Source: Murimonas intestini
Lineage (GTDB): Bacteria > Bacillota > Clostridia > Lachnospirales > Lachnospiraceae
Reading direction: 5' to 3'
Assembly (NCBI GenBank): GCA_003148945.1
Contig: QGGY01000004.1
Span: 1-64,000, forward strand
DNA: 64,000 nt
The notes under the pieces were generated by a model, which made no database searches, was not told where the DNA came from, and saw nothing but the letters and a program-made list of their open reading frames with translations. Below are positions 37,184 through 46,341 of this stretch, piece after piece; position 1 is the first letter of the stretch, and each line of letters opens with the position of its first letter. The position numbers and the translations under genes are program-made.

Positions 37184-37211
37184 CCTATAATCTACTATAG
37201 CCTTTGTACAA
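37184..37211 (-). promoter_or_regulatory. Possible promoter of the fucosidase importer genes
   Basis: TTGTAC (37206-37211) and TATAGG (37184-37189) are spaced 16 bp on the minus strand, about 50 bp before the binding-protein start. Weak match. Confidence 0.35.
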
Positions 37212-37271
37212 ATCCAATAAACAGAACTGCCCCTTTCTTACGCTTTTTTGGCCTCTTTATACCTTAAAGGC

Positions 37272-37327
37272 AAAAAAATGCACTTTTTTTACCTGTTCTT
37301 TAGGAGACCGGTAAAAAAAGTGCATTT
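37272..37327 (-). terminator. Strong intrinsic terminator after the lipoprotein gene
   Basis: Perfect 18-bp stem (37276-37293 with 37310-37327), 16-base loop, and seven T on the minus strand. It separates the two binding-protein genes, so the second set (37135 down) needs its own promoter. Confidence 0.85.
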
Positions 37328-37354
37328 GTAACTGTTCATCACCTTCACAGTTAC
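37328..37354. repeat. 27-bp dyad repeat, copy 4
   Basis: GTAACTGT-N11-ACAGTTAC with perfect arms, abutting the terminator and 28 bp beyond the lipoprotein gene stop. Confidence 0.6.
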
Positions 37355-37381
37355 GTGTATCTTTCAGCTCTGTTCTATTAT

Positions 37382-38668
37382 TTATTTCTCTGCTATGCGG
37401 TTCAAATCCTCCAGCATGGGGGCCAGCTTCTTCTCATCCCTAGCCGCTCCCGCCAGCTGATCTGCCAGCACATCCCCATAGCTGCCCGTCCACACAGAAC
37501 GCAGTGTCTTGATCTTCACATCCGCCCTGTTGGCAGCCTGCAGTCCTTTTCCAAGCAGAGGATACTCCTGGAGTATCTCTTCCCCGCTTACCTGAGGATT
37601 CACAGGAGCCTGCCCTGTCTTCAGGGCCAGCTCTGTCTGTACCTCCTCACTGAGCATATATTTCAGGAAACGGACACACGCCTCTCTCTTTCGGGCATCC
37701 TGATTATTATAAACCACATAGCCCGCGGAAGGTGAGACATAGGCCAGACTTCTGCCGTCTTCCATGGGGTATGCTGCATAACCTATATTTTCTGCCCCGC
37801 TGCTCTCCCTGAAATATTCACTGTCCCACACTCCGTTAAAAAATATTGCGCATTTGCCTTCAGCAAAAAACTGCCTGGCATTATCCAGATTATTAACATC
37901 ATGAGAATAAGAAAGCAGCCTCCCTGTATCCTTCACAGTTTCTTCCACAGCCTTTGCCGCAAAGTCACCGGGTATCGTATTTGTCATAGAGAAGCCTTCT
38001 TCACTGCCGGCCAGCCTTGCAAAGAAAAAATTCTCTACGATCTGGTCGTTTTCCAGGGCAAAAGGTGTAATATCAAGACCATTCTCTTTACTCCACCCTT
38101 CAATCTTATCACAGTCCCTAAAAAACTCATCCCATGTATCAGGAAGATCCACATCCCCCTTCTCATCTGTTATCCCTGCTTTTTTGAAAATATCTTCATT
38201 ATACCAGTAGCCGCTGACCTCCATTGCATCCGGCAGGGTGTACAGTTTTCCGCTGCTCTCCCATGCTTCAAAAACTGCAGGTGATATCTCCTCTTTAAAT
38301 TCCTCATCAGCCTCTATATATGGCATCAGATCCATTGCCATTCCCCGTCTCACGGCATTCTCCACGTAGTAAGAAAATCCGTTAGTGCTGATAATATCAG
38401 GCATCTTTCCTACTGAAAGCATATTATTTGCTTCTTCCACTGCAATGGTCACATCAGGAAAGGGCTGAAATTCGAGAACAATATCCTCATTCTGCTCATC
38501 AAACTGCCTGTAGATATCCTGCATGGTCTGATGATTCTTCAGTGTTCCGCCCCAGCCATGCATCAGCGTAATTGTGACAGGTTCCAGGATCTCCTCTTTT
38601 TCCCTGCACCCTGATACAAGCATTCCCAGGCAAAACATAAGACAGACAATATACCATCGTCCCTTCAT
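37382..38668 (-). CDS. Sugar ABC transporter substrate-binding lipoprotein
   Basis: A 428-residue protein with lipobox LVSGC (Cys21) and the family 1 binding fold (MHGWGGTLKNHQTMQDIYRQF; GYWYNEDIFKKAG; AIFFNGVWDSEYF). It is a distant paralogue of the next gene downstream. It has its own terminator, so it may widen the substrate range of the same permeases or serve as a sensor for the nearby two-component system. GGAGGATGGCTG precedes the ATG. The 287-bp gap upstream holds no gene I can support. Confidence 0.88.
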   Translation of the reverse strand: MKGRWYIVCLMFCLGMLVSGCREKEEILEPVTITLMHGWGGTLKNHQTMQDIYRQFDEQNEDIVLEFQPFPDVTIAVEEANNMLSVGKMPDIISTNGFSYYVENAVRRGMAMDLMPYIEADEEFKEEISPAVFEAWESSGKLYTLPDAMEVSGYWYNEDIFKKAGITDEKGDVDLPDTWDEFFRDCDKIEGWSKENGLDITPFALENDQIVENFFFARLAGSEEGFSMTNTIPGDFAAKAVEETVKDTGRLLSYSHDVNNLDNARQFFAEGKCAIFFNGVWDSEYFRESSGAENIGYAAYPMEDGRSLAYVSPSAGYVVYNNQDARKREACVRFLKYMLSEEVQTELALKTGQAPVNPQVSGEEILQEYPLLGKGLQAANRADVKIKTLRSVWTGSYGDVLADQLAGAARDEKKLAPMLEDLNRIAEK

Positions 38669-38955
38669 CAGCCATCCTCCCCTTTCTGTATTCGTCTCAG
38701 GCAGTCAGGAAAACTCTGACCAGCCGGAATAAGCATTATTTTTATGAGTAAAAGTGTATCATATTTCTCCTGACATTTCCACTTCATCTGCGCGCATCTG
38801 TAATCCGTCAGAGACTTTCAAAATAAAACAAATGCATAATATCCCTTGTAATCCTAATAATAAAGTAGACCTTATCGTGCGCAGCATGCCCATCCGTAGG
38901 ATCTGAATTATGGGATGCACGGAGGTGTATAAATTATTCAGAAAGGAAAATATTT

Positions 38956-39720
38956 ATGGATAATAAAAAGATTTACTGGGTCATAGGAATCATTATCGCA
39001 GTCCTTCTGATCCTGCTCATCATCCTGGGATACAGCTTCAACGGCAGGAGAAACAAAGCTTCTGAGACGGAAGACGGCAGCACTGAGAGCATTCAGACTG
39101 AATCATTACAAAGTACTGCTTCAGAATCTGATACAGCCGGTGAGACATCCTCAGAATCAGATGGTTCACCTGCAGATTCAGCCGCTCTGAGCCAGTACCT
39201 TCAGGAGCAGGATATTATCATGTCCGACATGATGGGCAACATGGAGGTGGAGCCCACAGGAAATGCTTCGGTAGATTTTTTAAAGGGAATGATACCTCAC
39301 CACAGGTCAGCTATCGACATGTCAGAGAGCTATCTGAAGCTTGGGGGCGCTAATGCCGAACTCAAAAAACTGGCAGAAGACATCATAGACGCACAGACTG
39401 GGGAGATCGACGAGATGAACCGTCTGATAGAGGAAATAGAAGCCTCAGGTAAGACTGACACTGATAAAGAGCAGGGCTACCTGAACAGCTATAATAAAAT
39501 GATGGCGAGCCACCAGCATATGCATCACGGCACATCCTCCGCAAAGGATGTGGAACAGGCATTTGCAGAAGGTATGCTGATGCACCACCAGATGGCTGTG
39601 GATATGTCAAAGGCGATCCTGGATTATACTGATAATGATGAGGTCCGCAAACTGGCGGAGGATATCATTGACGCCCAGGAAAAAGAAATACAGCAGATGC
39701 AGGATATAATAAATCAGTAA
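38956..39720 (+). CDS. Membrane-anchored DUF305 protein (two repeats)
   Basis: A 254-residue protein. One N-terminal TM helix (about 7-28), then a Ser/Thr/Glu-rich linker to about 75, then two DUF305 units. Each has a Met/His motif (FLKGMIPHHRSAIDMSESYL; FAEGMLMHHQMAVDMSKAIL) and a matching helix LAEDIIDAQ. SHQHMHHG adds further His. DUF305 is a ferritin-like fold often linked to copper or other metal handling, which fits the Met/His content; the metal is not shown here. AAAGGAAAA precedes the ATG. Confidence 0.85.
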   Translation: MDNKKIYWVIGIIIAVLLILLIILGYSFNGRRNKASETEDGSTESIQTESLQSTASESDTAGETSSESDGSPADSAALSQYLQEQDIIMSDMMGNMEVEPTGNASVDFLKGMIPHHRSAIDMSESYLKLGGANAELKKLAEDIIDAQTGEIDEMNRLIEEIEASGKTDTDKEQGYLNSYNKMMASHQHMHHGTSSAKDVEQAFAEGMLMHHQMAVDMSKAILDYTDNDEVRKLAEDIIDAQEKEIQQMQDIINQ

Positions 39721-39769
39721 AATACCGCTTTCCCGGCACTGCTGCAAAATTTCGGGAAAGCGGTATTTT
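39719..39769. terminator. Bidirectional terminator
   Basis: A perfect 16-bp stem (39719-39734 with 39754-39769) between convergent genes, with A and T runs at the ends so it can work both ways. Confidence 0.85.
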
Positions 39770-39779
39770 GATAACTGCC

Positions 39780-40958
39780 TTATCTGGCCATCTCATAGAT
39801 TGCCAGCATATCTGCTTCATGGAGGATCCTGGCAGATCCGGCATTGTCATTTGTAGTTATGCTGCACATCCTGGCCATTGTCTTCATCTGCTCATCTGTG
39901 GGATCCAGCCCCAGTTCAGCAAAAGATGTGGGCATATCAATGGACCTGTAGAAATCTTCCATGGCTTCGATTCCCTTAAGGGCTGTCTCTTCAGGGCTAC
40001 CGCCTTCCTGAATTCCCATCACATTTACTGCAAAGCGCACGAACCTTGGCAGACAGTCCTTATATACATACCTGGCCCAGCTGCCCCATACTGCAGCCAG
40101 TCCTGCTCCATGGGCCACGTCAAACATTCCGCCGATCTCATGCTCCAGCATGTGTGTGGCAAAATCTCCTCCGTCATTTCCGCAGCCAGTCAATCCGTTG
40201 TGTGAAAGGCTTCCGGCCCACATGATCTCTGCACGCGCTTCATAATTTCCCGGGTCCGCTTTCAGGACATGGGCATATTTCATAACAGTGCGCATAAGCG
40301 CTTCTGCAATGCTGTCTGTGATCTCCATATTTCCGCCAGATGTAAAATACCTCTCCATCGTATGCATCAGGATATCCGTGCAGCCGCAGGCTGTCTGATA
40401 ATCCGGGAGGGTCATAGTGAGTTCCGGATCCATAACTGCAAATCTGGGGCGTGCCAGATCAGAATTGTAGGCTCTTTTAATCCATCCCTCTTCTTTTGTT
40501 ATAACTGAGCTGTCGCTCATCTCACTTCCGGCAGCAGCAATAGTCAAAACAACACCTATGGGCAGACATGTATCCGCCTGTCTTTTCCTGTCATAGAAAT
40601 CCCAGACATCTCCGCCATTCGCTACTCCATATCCGATAGCCTTGGAGGAATCTATAACACTTCCGCCTCCCACAGCCAGGATAAAGTCTACATTTTCCTT
40701 CCTGCACAATTCGATTCCCTGATAAACGAGGGACAGCCTTGGGTTCGGCACCACACCGCCAAGTTCCACATACGAGATGCCTGCCTCATCAAGAGATCTT
40801 TTGATACTGTCAATCAGCCCTGACCTCTTAGCGCTGTTTCCGCCATAATGTATCAGAACTTTGCTGCACTTCTCCTCTTTGACAAGCTGCCCTGTCTGCT
40901 CACTGGTTTTCCTTCCGAATACTACTTTTGTAGGTGCAAAATATTCAAAATTATACAT
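39780..40958 (-). CDS. Iron-containing alcohol dehydrogenase (BDH/YqhD type)
   Basis: A 392-residue protein. GGGSVIDSSKAIGYG is the nucleotide-binding motif. Metal ligands are seen in TDILMHTMER (Asp, His) and in HMLEHEIGG and DVAHGAGLA (His). It probably reduces aldehydes or ketones to alcohols with NAD(P)H, perhaps in fermentation or detoxification. It lies downstream of an HxlR gene on the same strand, with a 27-bp dyad copy between them; HxlR regulators often control such enzymes. AGAAGGGAAG lies upstream of the ATG. Confidence 0.92.
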   Translation of the reverse strand: MYNFEYFAPTKVVFGRKTSEQTGQLVKEEKCSKVLIHYGGNSAKRSGLIDSIKRSLDEAGISYVELGGVVPNPRLSLVYQGIELCRKENVDFILAVGGGSVIDSSKAIGYGVANGGDVWDFYDRKRQADTCLPIGVVLTIAAAGSEMSDSSVITKEEGWIKRAYNSDLARPRFAVMDPELTMTLPDYQTACGCTDILMHTMERYFTSGGNMEITDSIAEALMRTVMKYAHVLKADPGNYEARAEIMWAGSLSHNGLTGCGNDGGDFATHMLEHEIGGMFDVAHGAGLAAVWGSWARYVYKDCLPRFVRFAVNVMGIQEGGSPEETALKGIEAMEDFYRSIDMPTSFAELGLDPTDEQMKTMARMCSITTNDNAGSARILHEADMLAIYEMAR

Positions 40959-41080
40959 AATACGATTACTTCCCTTCTCCTAGTTATATAACTCATTATA
41001 ATCTGAAAAATATCGTAGTACAAGAAGGCACTATTTTTTCCCCAGGTTACTTTCAGGTTCCCTCAATTTCTTCTTACCTT

Positions 41081-41155
41081 GTAACTGTTCAGTACCTTCA
41101 CAGTTACATGCAAAAATCCATTTAAAATCGCCTTCGGCGATGAGATTTTTGCACA
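41081..41155. repeat. 27-bp dyad repeat, copy 5, with second stem-loop
   Basis: The perfect-armed dyad spans 41081-41107. A second stem follows (AAATC...GGCGAT...GATTT, about 41115-41150), matching the extended form at 7066. Located between the HxlR and dehydrogenase genes. Confidence 0.6.
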
Positions 41156-41161
41156 CTTGAA

Positions 41162-41572
41162 TCATTTTCTTACGGTCTGTGCAGTAAATGCACAGGCCTG
41201 CTGAATAGTTACCTTCCCCTTATCATTGCAGGTTGCATGAGTCAGCTCATACTTCTCCCCAATGTTGGCATATCCCCAGTCACACATCAGATTCAGGATA
41301 GGGAAAAGAGTCTGCCCCAGGGCAGTAACAGAATACTCCACCTGGACAGGTACAGTAGGTACGACTGTCCTGTCTATGATTCCGTCCTCCTCCAGCTCCC
41401 GAAGCTGGGCTGTGAGTGTCTTTTTCGGGGCTGTCCCCAGAAACCGCAGTATCTCATTATACCTTTTTGTCCCCTGATGCTGGAGAAAATGCAGGATCAG
41501 GGGCTTCCATTTGCCTCCCATCACCTTCAGCGTGATCTCTATTTCGCATGATACGATCTTTTTATCTGACAA
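41162..41572 (-). CDS. HxlR family transcriptional regulator
   Basis: About 136 residues of winged-helix type (ITLKVMGGKWKPLILHFL, LGTAPKKTLTAQLRELEEDGIIDR, VEYSVTALGQTL). I use the TTG at 41572 as start because AGGAGGT lies 8 bases upstream; longer readings begin before that site. Usually a sensor of aldehydes, quinones or redox stress. Cys near the N terminus (IVSCEIE) is the conserved HxlR cysteine. Confidence 0.88.
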   Translation of the reverse strand: MSDKKIVSCEIEITLKVMGGKWKPLILHFLQHQGTKRYNEILRFLGTAPKKTLTAQLRELEEDGIIDRTVVPTVPVQVEYSVTALGQTLFPILNLMCDWGYANIGEKYELTHATCNDKGKVTIQQACAFTAQTVRK

Positions 41573-41681
41573 TAGTTTTACCTCCTGACAGGCAATCTGG
41601 CACTTCCCGGACATCCCGGCAGAGCCGCTTCCTGCCACCTATTATTTTATCACGCAATCACGCTAAAATCATCTGATTTTA

Positions 41682-42320
41682 TTATTTGTTTCCTTTTTCC
41701 GTCATTGCCTCCACAGCCTTCCAGGCTTCCTCATCAAATTCCCTGTCTTTATAATAATATTTTATATCTTCCTCAGTAATTTTCCTTATGACTTTGCAGG
41801 GATTTCCCCCGGCTATCACCCAGTCAGGGATGTCCTTCGTCACCACACTCCCGGCCCCGATTACTGTGTTGCTTCCGATATGCACACCCGGAAGTATTAC
41901 TGTATTTCCCCCGATCCACACATTATCACCTATGGTCACTTCGATCCCATATTCATACAGGGTATTCCTGGCCGCCGGATGTACAGGATGACCAGCCGTA
42001 TAGACAGACACATTTGGAGCCATCTGGCAGTTATCCCCAATCTTTACTTTTGCCACATCAATAATAGTACAATTATAATTTGCAAAGAAATTTTTCCCTA
42101 CCTCAATATGTGAGCCATAATCACAGTAAAACGGCGGATTTATAAATGCCTCCTCCGACTTGCCCAAAAGCTCTTTAATTATTTCAGCAATTGCATCAAA
42201 GTCCGATCTGTCAGCTGTGTTGAGCTTCTGGAGTATCTTTCGGCACTTCATCTGCTCCTTCATAACTGCTTCATCTGATATGTATGCAAGACCTGCATCT
42301 CTTCTTTCAATATTATCCAT
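41682..42320 (-). CDS. Sugar O-acetyltransferase (maltose/galactoside acetyltransferase type)
   Basis: A 212-residue left-handed beta-helix enzyme. An N-terminal cap (about 5-60) precedes the hexapeptide repeats (IGDNVWIGGNTVILPGVHIG). The catalytic His is in YTAGHPVHP (first His). It transfers acetyl from acetyl-CoA to a sugar hydroxyl, a family linked to beta-galactoside metabolism, and lacLM lies nearby. AGGAGG precedes the ATG. Divergent from the AraC gene across about 200 bp. Confidence 0.92.
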   Translation of the reverse strand: MDNIERRDAGLAYISDEAVMKEQMKCRKILQKLNTADRSDFDAIAEIIKELLGKSEEAFINPPFYCDYGSHIEVGKNFFANYNCTIIDVAKVKIGDNCQMAPNVSVYTAGHPVHPAARNTLYEYGIEVTIGDNVWIGGNTVILPGVHIGSNTVIGAGSVVTKDIPDWVIAGGNPCKVIRKITEEDIKYYYKDREFDEEAWKAVEAMTEKGNK

Positions 42321-42516
42321 TTATTTATCCTCCTGATTTATATTTCCGTGGGCCGCGTCTGCACACCAAAGTAATATTGTGCTCTTTTTTCAGCCATGAT
42401 ATAATAATATTATTTATTACTCTTATAATCTACCATAATCATCCCTGTTTTTTGTAATTATCGTATTTTTTTATGCCAGCGGGGATTTTTGTTGAAAGAA
42501 AAGCAAGGTGCAGAAT

Positions 42517-43413
42517 ATGAAAGAATTAGAAATCATGAAGGACGACTCTGAAATCGTTCACTATGACCGTTCAGGTGTTCCTCTTTATATAAGAAATGCC
42601 AGGTTATCCAGTTATCCAAATATGCGTGCACTATGCCACTGGCATGAAGACCTGGAGTTCATCCGTGTCTTCAGCGGAAAAATGAATTACTATGTGAATG
42701 GTAAGAGTATCCTTCTCAATGAAAATGACTGCCTTATGGTAAATGTGCGCCAGATGCACTATGGCTATGCCTCCGACAAGACGGACTGTGATTTTGCCTG
42801 CATTCTGTTCCATCCCAACTTATTTACCGGAAACAAATCACTTTATCAGGATTATATCCTGCCTATCCTGAACAACCAGAACCTGGAATATCTCCATTAT
42901 ACACCTGATGAGACCGGATTCCCGGATGTGCTGCAGCTACTGGACAGAATCATCTCTCTGAAGGAGCAGTCTGTCCCGGGTTATGAGATGGAGGTCATTG
43001 GGATTATGCATGCCTTCTGGAACAGGATCCTGCAGCATCCCGAGATCATACCTCCCGCATCCTCTGACAAAGACCGTTCAGACCTGGCGATACAGAAGAA
43101 TATGGTCTCTTATATATACCAGCACTTTTCAGAAAAAATATCGCTGACAGACATAGCCGCAGCCGGAAATATCTGCCGCAACAAATGCTGCGTGATCTTC
43201 CGGCACTATCTACAGCAGTCGCCCATAGAGTTCTTAAATTCTTACAGGCTCAAGGTCAGCTGCGGACTGCTGAAAGAAACTGCTGACAGTATTACACGTA
43301 TAGCGCTTTCCTGCGGCTTTAATCATCTCAGCTATTACTCAAAGCTGTTTTTACAGAATTATGGATGCACTCCAAGCGAGTACAGATGCTTATATACTGC
43401 TCCCGGAGACTGA
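42517..43413 (+). CDS. AraC family transcriptional regulator
   Basis: About 298 residues. The N-terminal cupin has CHWHEDLEFIRVFSGKMNYYVNG. The C-terminal HTH pair is seen in ISLTDIAAAGNICRNKCCVIF and SITRIALSCGFNHLSYYSKLF, ending CTPSEYR. The ATG at 42517 has AAGG about 9 bases upstream; a GTG at 42508 is possible but overlaps that site. It may regulate the divergent acetyltransferase and/or lacLM. The last 24 bases overlap the convergent end of lacM. Confidence 0.88.
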   Translation: MKELEIMKDDSEIVHYDRSGVPLYIRNARLSSYPNMRALCHWHEDLEFIRVFSGKMNYYVNGKSILLNENDCLMVNVRQMHYGYASDKTDCDFACILFHPNLFTGNKSLYQDYILPILNNQNLEYLHYTPDETGFPDVLQLLDRIISLKEQSVPGYEMEVIGIMHAFWNRILQHPEIIPPASSDKDRSDLAIQKNMVSYIYQHFSEKISLTDIAAAGNICRNKCCVIFRHYLQQSPIEFLNSYRLKVSCGLLKETADSITRIALSCGFNHLSYYSKLFLQNYGCTPSEYRCLYTAPGD

Positions 43414-44379
43414 TTTATGAACTGCTTTGCCGATTCTGAAGGAATAGCATATATCCTTCCCTGCATCTATGCAGTACTCCGACTCCACATCAGATCCCCA
43501 GCTGTCGATCCCGCCCACACCTCTCACTGCCCCTGCTATGCACAGTACTGTGCGCCTCGCAGGCGGCAGTTCTTCATGATGCGTGGCATTTTCCAGTTCT
43601 TCTGCAGTATAGGGAAGACAGGAAAATGCAAAGTTCCCTTCTGCTGCCGAAAACCTGATTCCGCTCTGTAAACATTCCCTTTTCCTGTTATCCAGGACAG
43701 TGCTCCTGTATATCTCCACCCATCCTGTGTCCATATGCATACCGCACTCCTGGGGTACTATGTAAGGGGTGACCGGAAGCCCTTCTGTCTCATAGATTCC
43801 CCGGATACCCCCAGCCATACGGTCAGGATAAGTCTCTCCGGACAATCCCTCATAACAGAACCCGTCTGCTCTGGACGGCATCACAAAGCGCATCCCAAAT
43901 ACCGGAAGCTCAGGGAGCCCCGCCTTTCCAAAATAATGCACTGACACAAGGATCTCTCCACCCGGCTCTGTCAGATAAGAAACCGTAACTGAAGCGGAGG
44001 GCACTGTTATAGTCTCATATGTGAAAATAATTTCTACAGAATCCGCCTCAGCCCCTGCATGATACTGATTGTTGGCCGGAGCCTTCGGCAAGGGGATTTC
44101 CTCACCGTTTACCTTCACTTCTGTATCCGCATGTTTTATAAACATATCAGCTGCAAGCCACATTCCTGACCGTAAATGAAATTTACTGCCCCTGTCATTG
44201 TCGGTGAGCGCCCTCCAGAATGTAGGCTTTGGTGTGCGGTACAGCCACTCTTTTCCCTGGATCACAAGTGATTCAGGCCCGCCCGTCTGATAAGAAAATA
44301 TATAATGGAAATCCGGGCCCTGCACTCCCAGGGTCACGTCTCCGTATACAAGCTTTAATTTATTATTTGTATAATCCAT
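43390..44379 (-). CDS. lacM: Beta-galactosidase small subunit LacM
   Basis: A 329-residue protein matching the Bgal_small_N domain (domain 5 of LacZ): GPESLVIQGKEWLYRTPKPTFWRALTDNDRG. It starts 17 bases before the end of lacL, in another frame, with its own AGGAGGT 11 bases upstream. This is the heterodimeric LacLM layout known from lactobacilli, not a frameshifted lacZ. It completes the sugar-binding site of the large subunit. Its stop overlaps the AraC gene. Confidence 0.92.
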   Translation of the reverse strand: MDYTNNKLKLVYGDVTLGVQGPDFHYIFSYQTGGPESLVIQGKEWLYRTPKPTFWRALTDNDRGSKFHLRSGMWLAADMFIKHADTEVKVNGEEIPLPKAPANNQYHAGAEADSVEIIFTYETITVPSASVTVSYLTEPGGEILVSVHYFGKAGLPELPVFGMRFVMPSRADGFCYEGLSGETYPDRMAGGIRGIYETEGLPVTPYIVPQECGMHMDTGWVEIYRSTVLDNRKRECLQSGIRFSAAEGNFAFSCLPYTAEELENATHHEELPPARRTVLCIAGAVRGVGGIDSWGSDVESEYCIDAGKDICYSFRIGKAVHKSVSGSSI

Positions 44380-46267
44380 AATAGTATCTTACCTCCTGCA
44401 TCGCTGGTTTCTCTGTCCTGTCCGCAAACACGATCCCATTTCCCGAAAATTCATAATCAGAAGGCCTGTCGTCAAAATCACCGCCATAACGCAGAACCCG
44501 TCTTCCTGTCACTTCATCCTCCACCCACAGGGCCTGGTCAATAAAATCCCAGATAAAGCCTCCTTGATACATCTCATACTTATCAATCAAATCTATGTAG
44601 GACTTCAGGCCCCCGAGAGAATTTCCCATATCATGCATATATTCACAGAGGATAAATGGTTTCTCGGGGTCCTGGGCAAGGTATTCTTCCGCCTGCCGGG
44701 GAGATGCATACATCCTGCTCTCCATATCCGAGATCCTGCCTTCATATTTACGGTTGTGGAATACTCCCTCATAATGTACAAGCCGTCCATTATCCCGCTG
44801 CTTATAATACTTGTTCATACGGGCTATGGCTTCGCCGGCATAAGATTCATTTCCCAGGGACCAGAACAGTATGGAGGTATGATTCTTCAGAAGTTCAAAA
44901 TTGCTTTTGGCACGGTCCATGACAGCCCCTGTCCATTTTTCACTGTCTCCCGGCACATTCCAGGAAGGTTCCACTGCCCCCATCTTCTGCCAGGAGCCAT
45001 GGGACTCCAGGTTAACCTCTGCCATCACATAGACCCCGGCTTCATCGCACATATAATACCAGGGTATCTGATCAGGATAATGGCATGTCCTGACAGCATT
45101 TATATGATTTCTCCTGATACACTCCATATCCCACTTCATCTCATCCGCACCGATGCATCTGCCGCCCCCGGCACTCCATTCGTGACGGTTGACACCATTA
45201 ATGACAAGTCTTTTCCCGTTCAGGCAGATCACCTTATTCTTCAGCTCTACTTTTCTGAATCCAACCTGATAAGGGATAAACTCTGTCACTTCACCCTTCT
45301 CATTATATAAAGTGATGCCCAGCGTATACAGGTATGGCTCCTTATTATCCCAGGCCTTTACTCCCTTTAGCTCTGTCTGGCCCAGCTTCACCTCAGGCTG
45401 TACTTCCATTTCTTTCTCAAGGCACACGCATCCTTCCCTGTCCTTCAGCACAATATGAACTTTTGAACCTGCTCCCTCTTTCATGGAGGCGCCGTCTCCT
45501 GAGATTTTCATATCCATTGAAAAATATCCGGCTCCCGTATCAGGATCAAGCTCCGGCTTTGCCCACATATCTTCCAGATGAAGTTCTGGCTTCGCAAACA
45601 ATGTCACGTTTCTGAATATTCCAAAGAACCGGAAAAAGTCCTGGTCCTCTAAAAAAGCAGCCGTACTTCTCTTATGTACCTCTACCGCCAGCAGATTGTC
45701 CTTCTCGCGTATGTATGGGGTCAGATCAAATTCTGACGGCGTAAAGCTGTCCTCCGCATACCCCACAAAACTACCGTTGAGCCATACATACATTGCCTGT
45801 TCCACGCCCTCAAAGCATATGACTGTCCTCTTGCCTATGAGTCCCTCATCCAGATCAAACCGGGTCACATAAGAACCTGCAGGATTATAATCATCTTCAC
45901 TGAACATCCCTGCTCCCATGTGCTGATCATCAGGCACACCTGCCGGCCTGCGGTACCTGTGTCCCTCCCAGGGATACATTGTGTTGATATAATGGATCTT
46001 ATCATACCCGGCCAGTTCAATATGACCGGGCACCTGGATCTCATCAAAGCCTGACCTGTCATATTCTTCCTTATAAAATTCCGCCGGACGGCTTTTTGCA
46101 TTTTCTGAATACTTAAACTTCCATGTACCATTCAGGCTCTGCGAAAAAGAGCTCTGCCCTGACTTGTACTCCTGCTCATTTGCAAAAAATCTGTGGTCGC
46201 TGTGGGCAGGAAGCTGATTGACCCGGAAAACCTCCGGGTCATCCAGCCATTTGATATCTGCTTTCAT
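44363..46267 (-). CDS. lacL: Beta-galactosidase large subunit LacL (GH2)
   Basis: A 634-residue GH2 protein: jelly-roll domain (about 1-210), immunoglobulin-like domain, then TIM barrel. Glu474 in SLGNESYAG is the acid/base and Glu542 in LCEYMHDMGNS the nucleophile. NRHEWSAGGGR is a further LacZ mark. It ends in QEVRYYYGLYK, just where LacM begins. It hydrolyses lactose or other beta-galactosides in the cytoplasm. GGAGGG precedes the ATG. No transporter is linked here. Confidence 0.94.
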   Translation of the reverse strand: MKADIKWLDDPEVFRVNQLPAHSDHRFFANEQEYKSGQSSFSQSLNGTWKFKYSENAKSRPAEFYKEEYDRSGFDEIQVPGHIELAGYDKIHYINTMYPWEGHRYRRPAGVPDDQHMGAGMFSEDDYNPAGSYVTRFDLDEGLIGKRTVICFEGVEQAMYVWLNGSFVGYAEDSFTPSEFDLTPYIREKDNLLAVEVHKRSTAAFLEDQDFFRFFGIFRNVTLFAKPELHLEDMWAKPELDPDTGAGYFSMDMKISGDGASMKEGAGSKVHIVLKDREGCVCLEKEMEVQPEVKLGQTELKGVKAWDNKEPYLYTLGITLYNEKGEVTEFIPYQVGFRKVELKNKVICLNGKRLVINGVNRHEWSAGGGRCIGADEMKWDMECIRRNHINAVRTCHYPDQIPWYYMCDEAGVYVMAEVNLESHGSWQKMGAVEPSWNVPGDSEKWTGAVMDRAKSNFELLKNHTSILFWSLGNESYAGEAIARMNKYYKQRDNGRLVHYEGVFHNRKYEGRISDMESRMYASPRQAEEYLAQDPEKPFILCEYMHDMGNSLGGLKSYIDLIDKYEMYQGGFIWDFIDQALWVEDEVTGRRVLRYGGDFDDRPSDYEFSGNGIVFADRTEKPAMQEVRYYYGLYK

Positions 46268-46341
46268 CTGTTTCCCTCCTCTTCCTTTTTCAGAACTTAA
46301 ATATTATTTTAAGATAAACTGATTATAAAATCAACGGAACT

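Noticed and set aside
43390..46267. Frameshifted lacZ pseudogene
   Set aside because: The second gene has its own AGGAGGT and ATG, both parts have full subunit length, and the 17-base overlap matches intact lacLM pairs.
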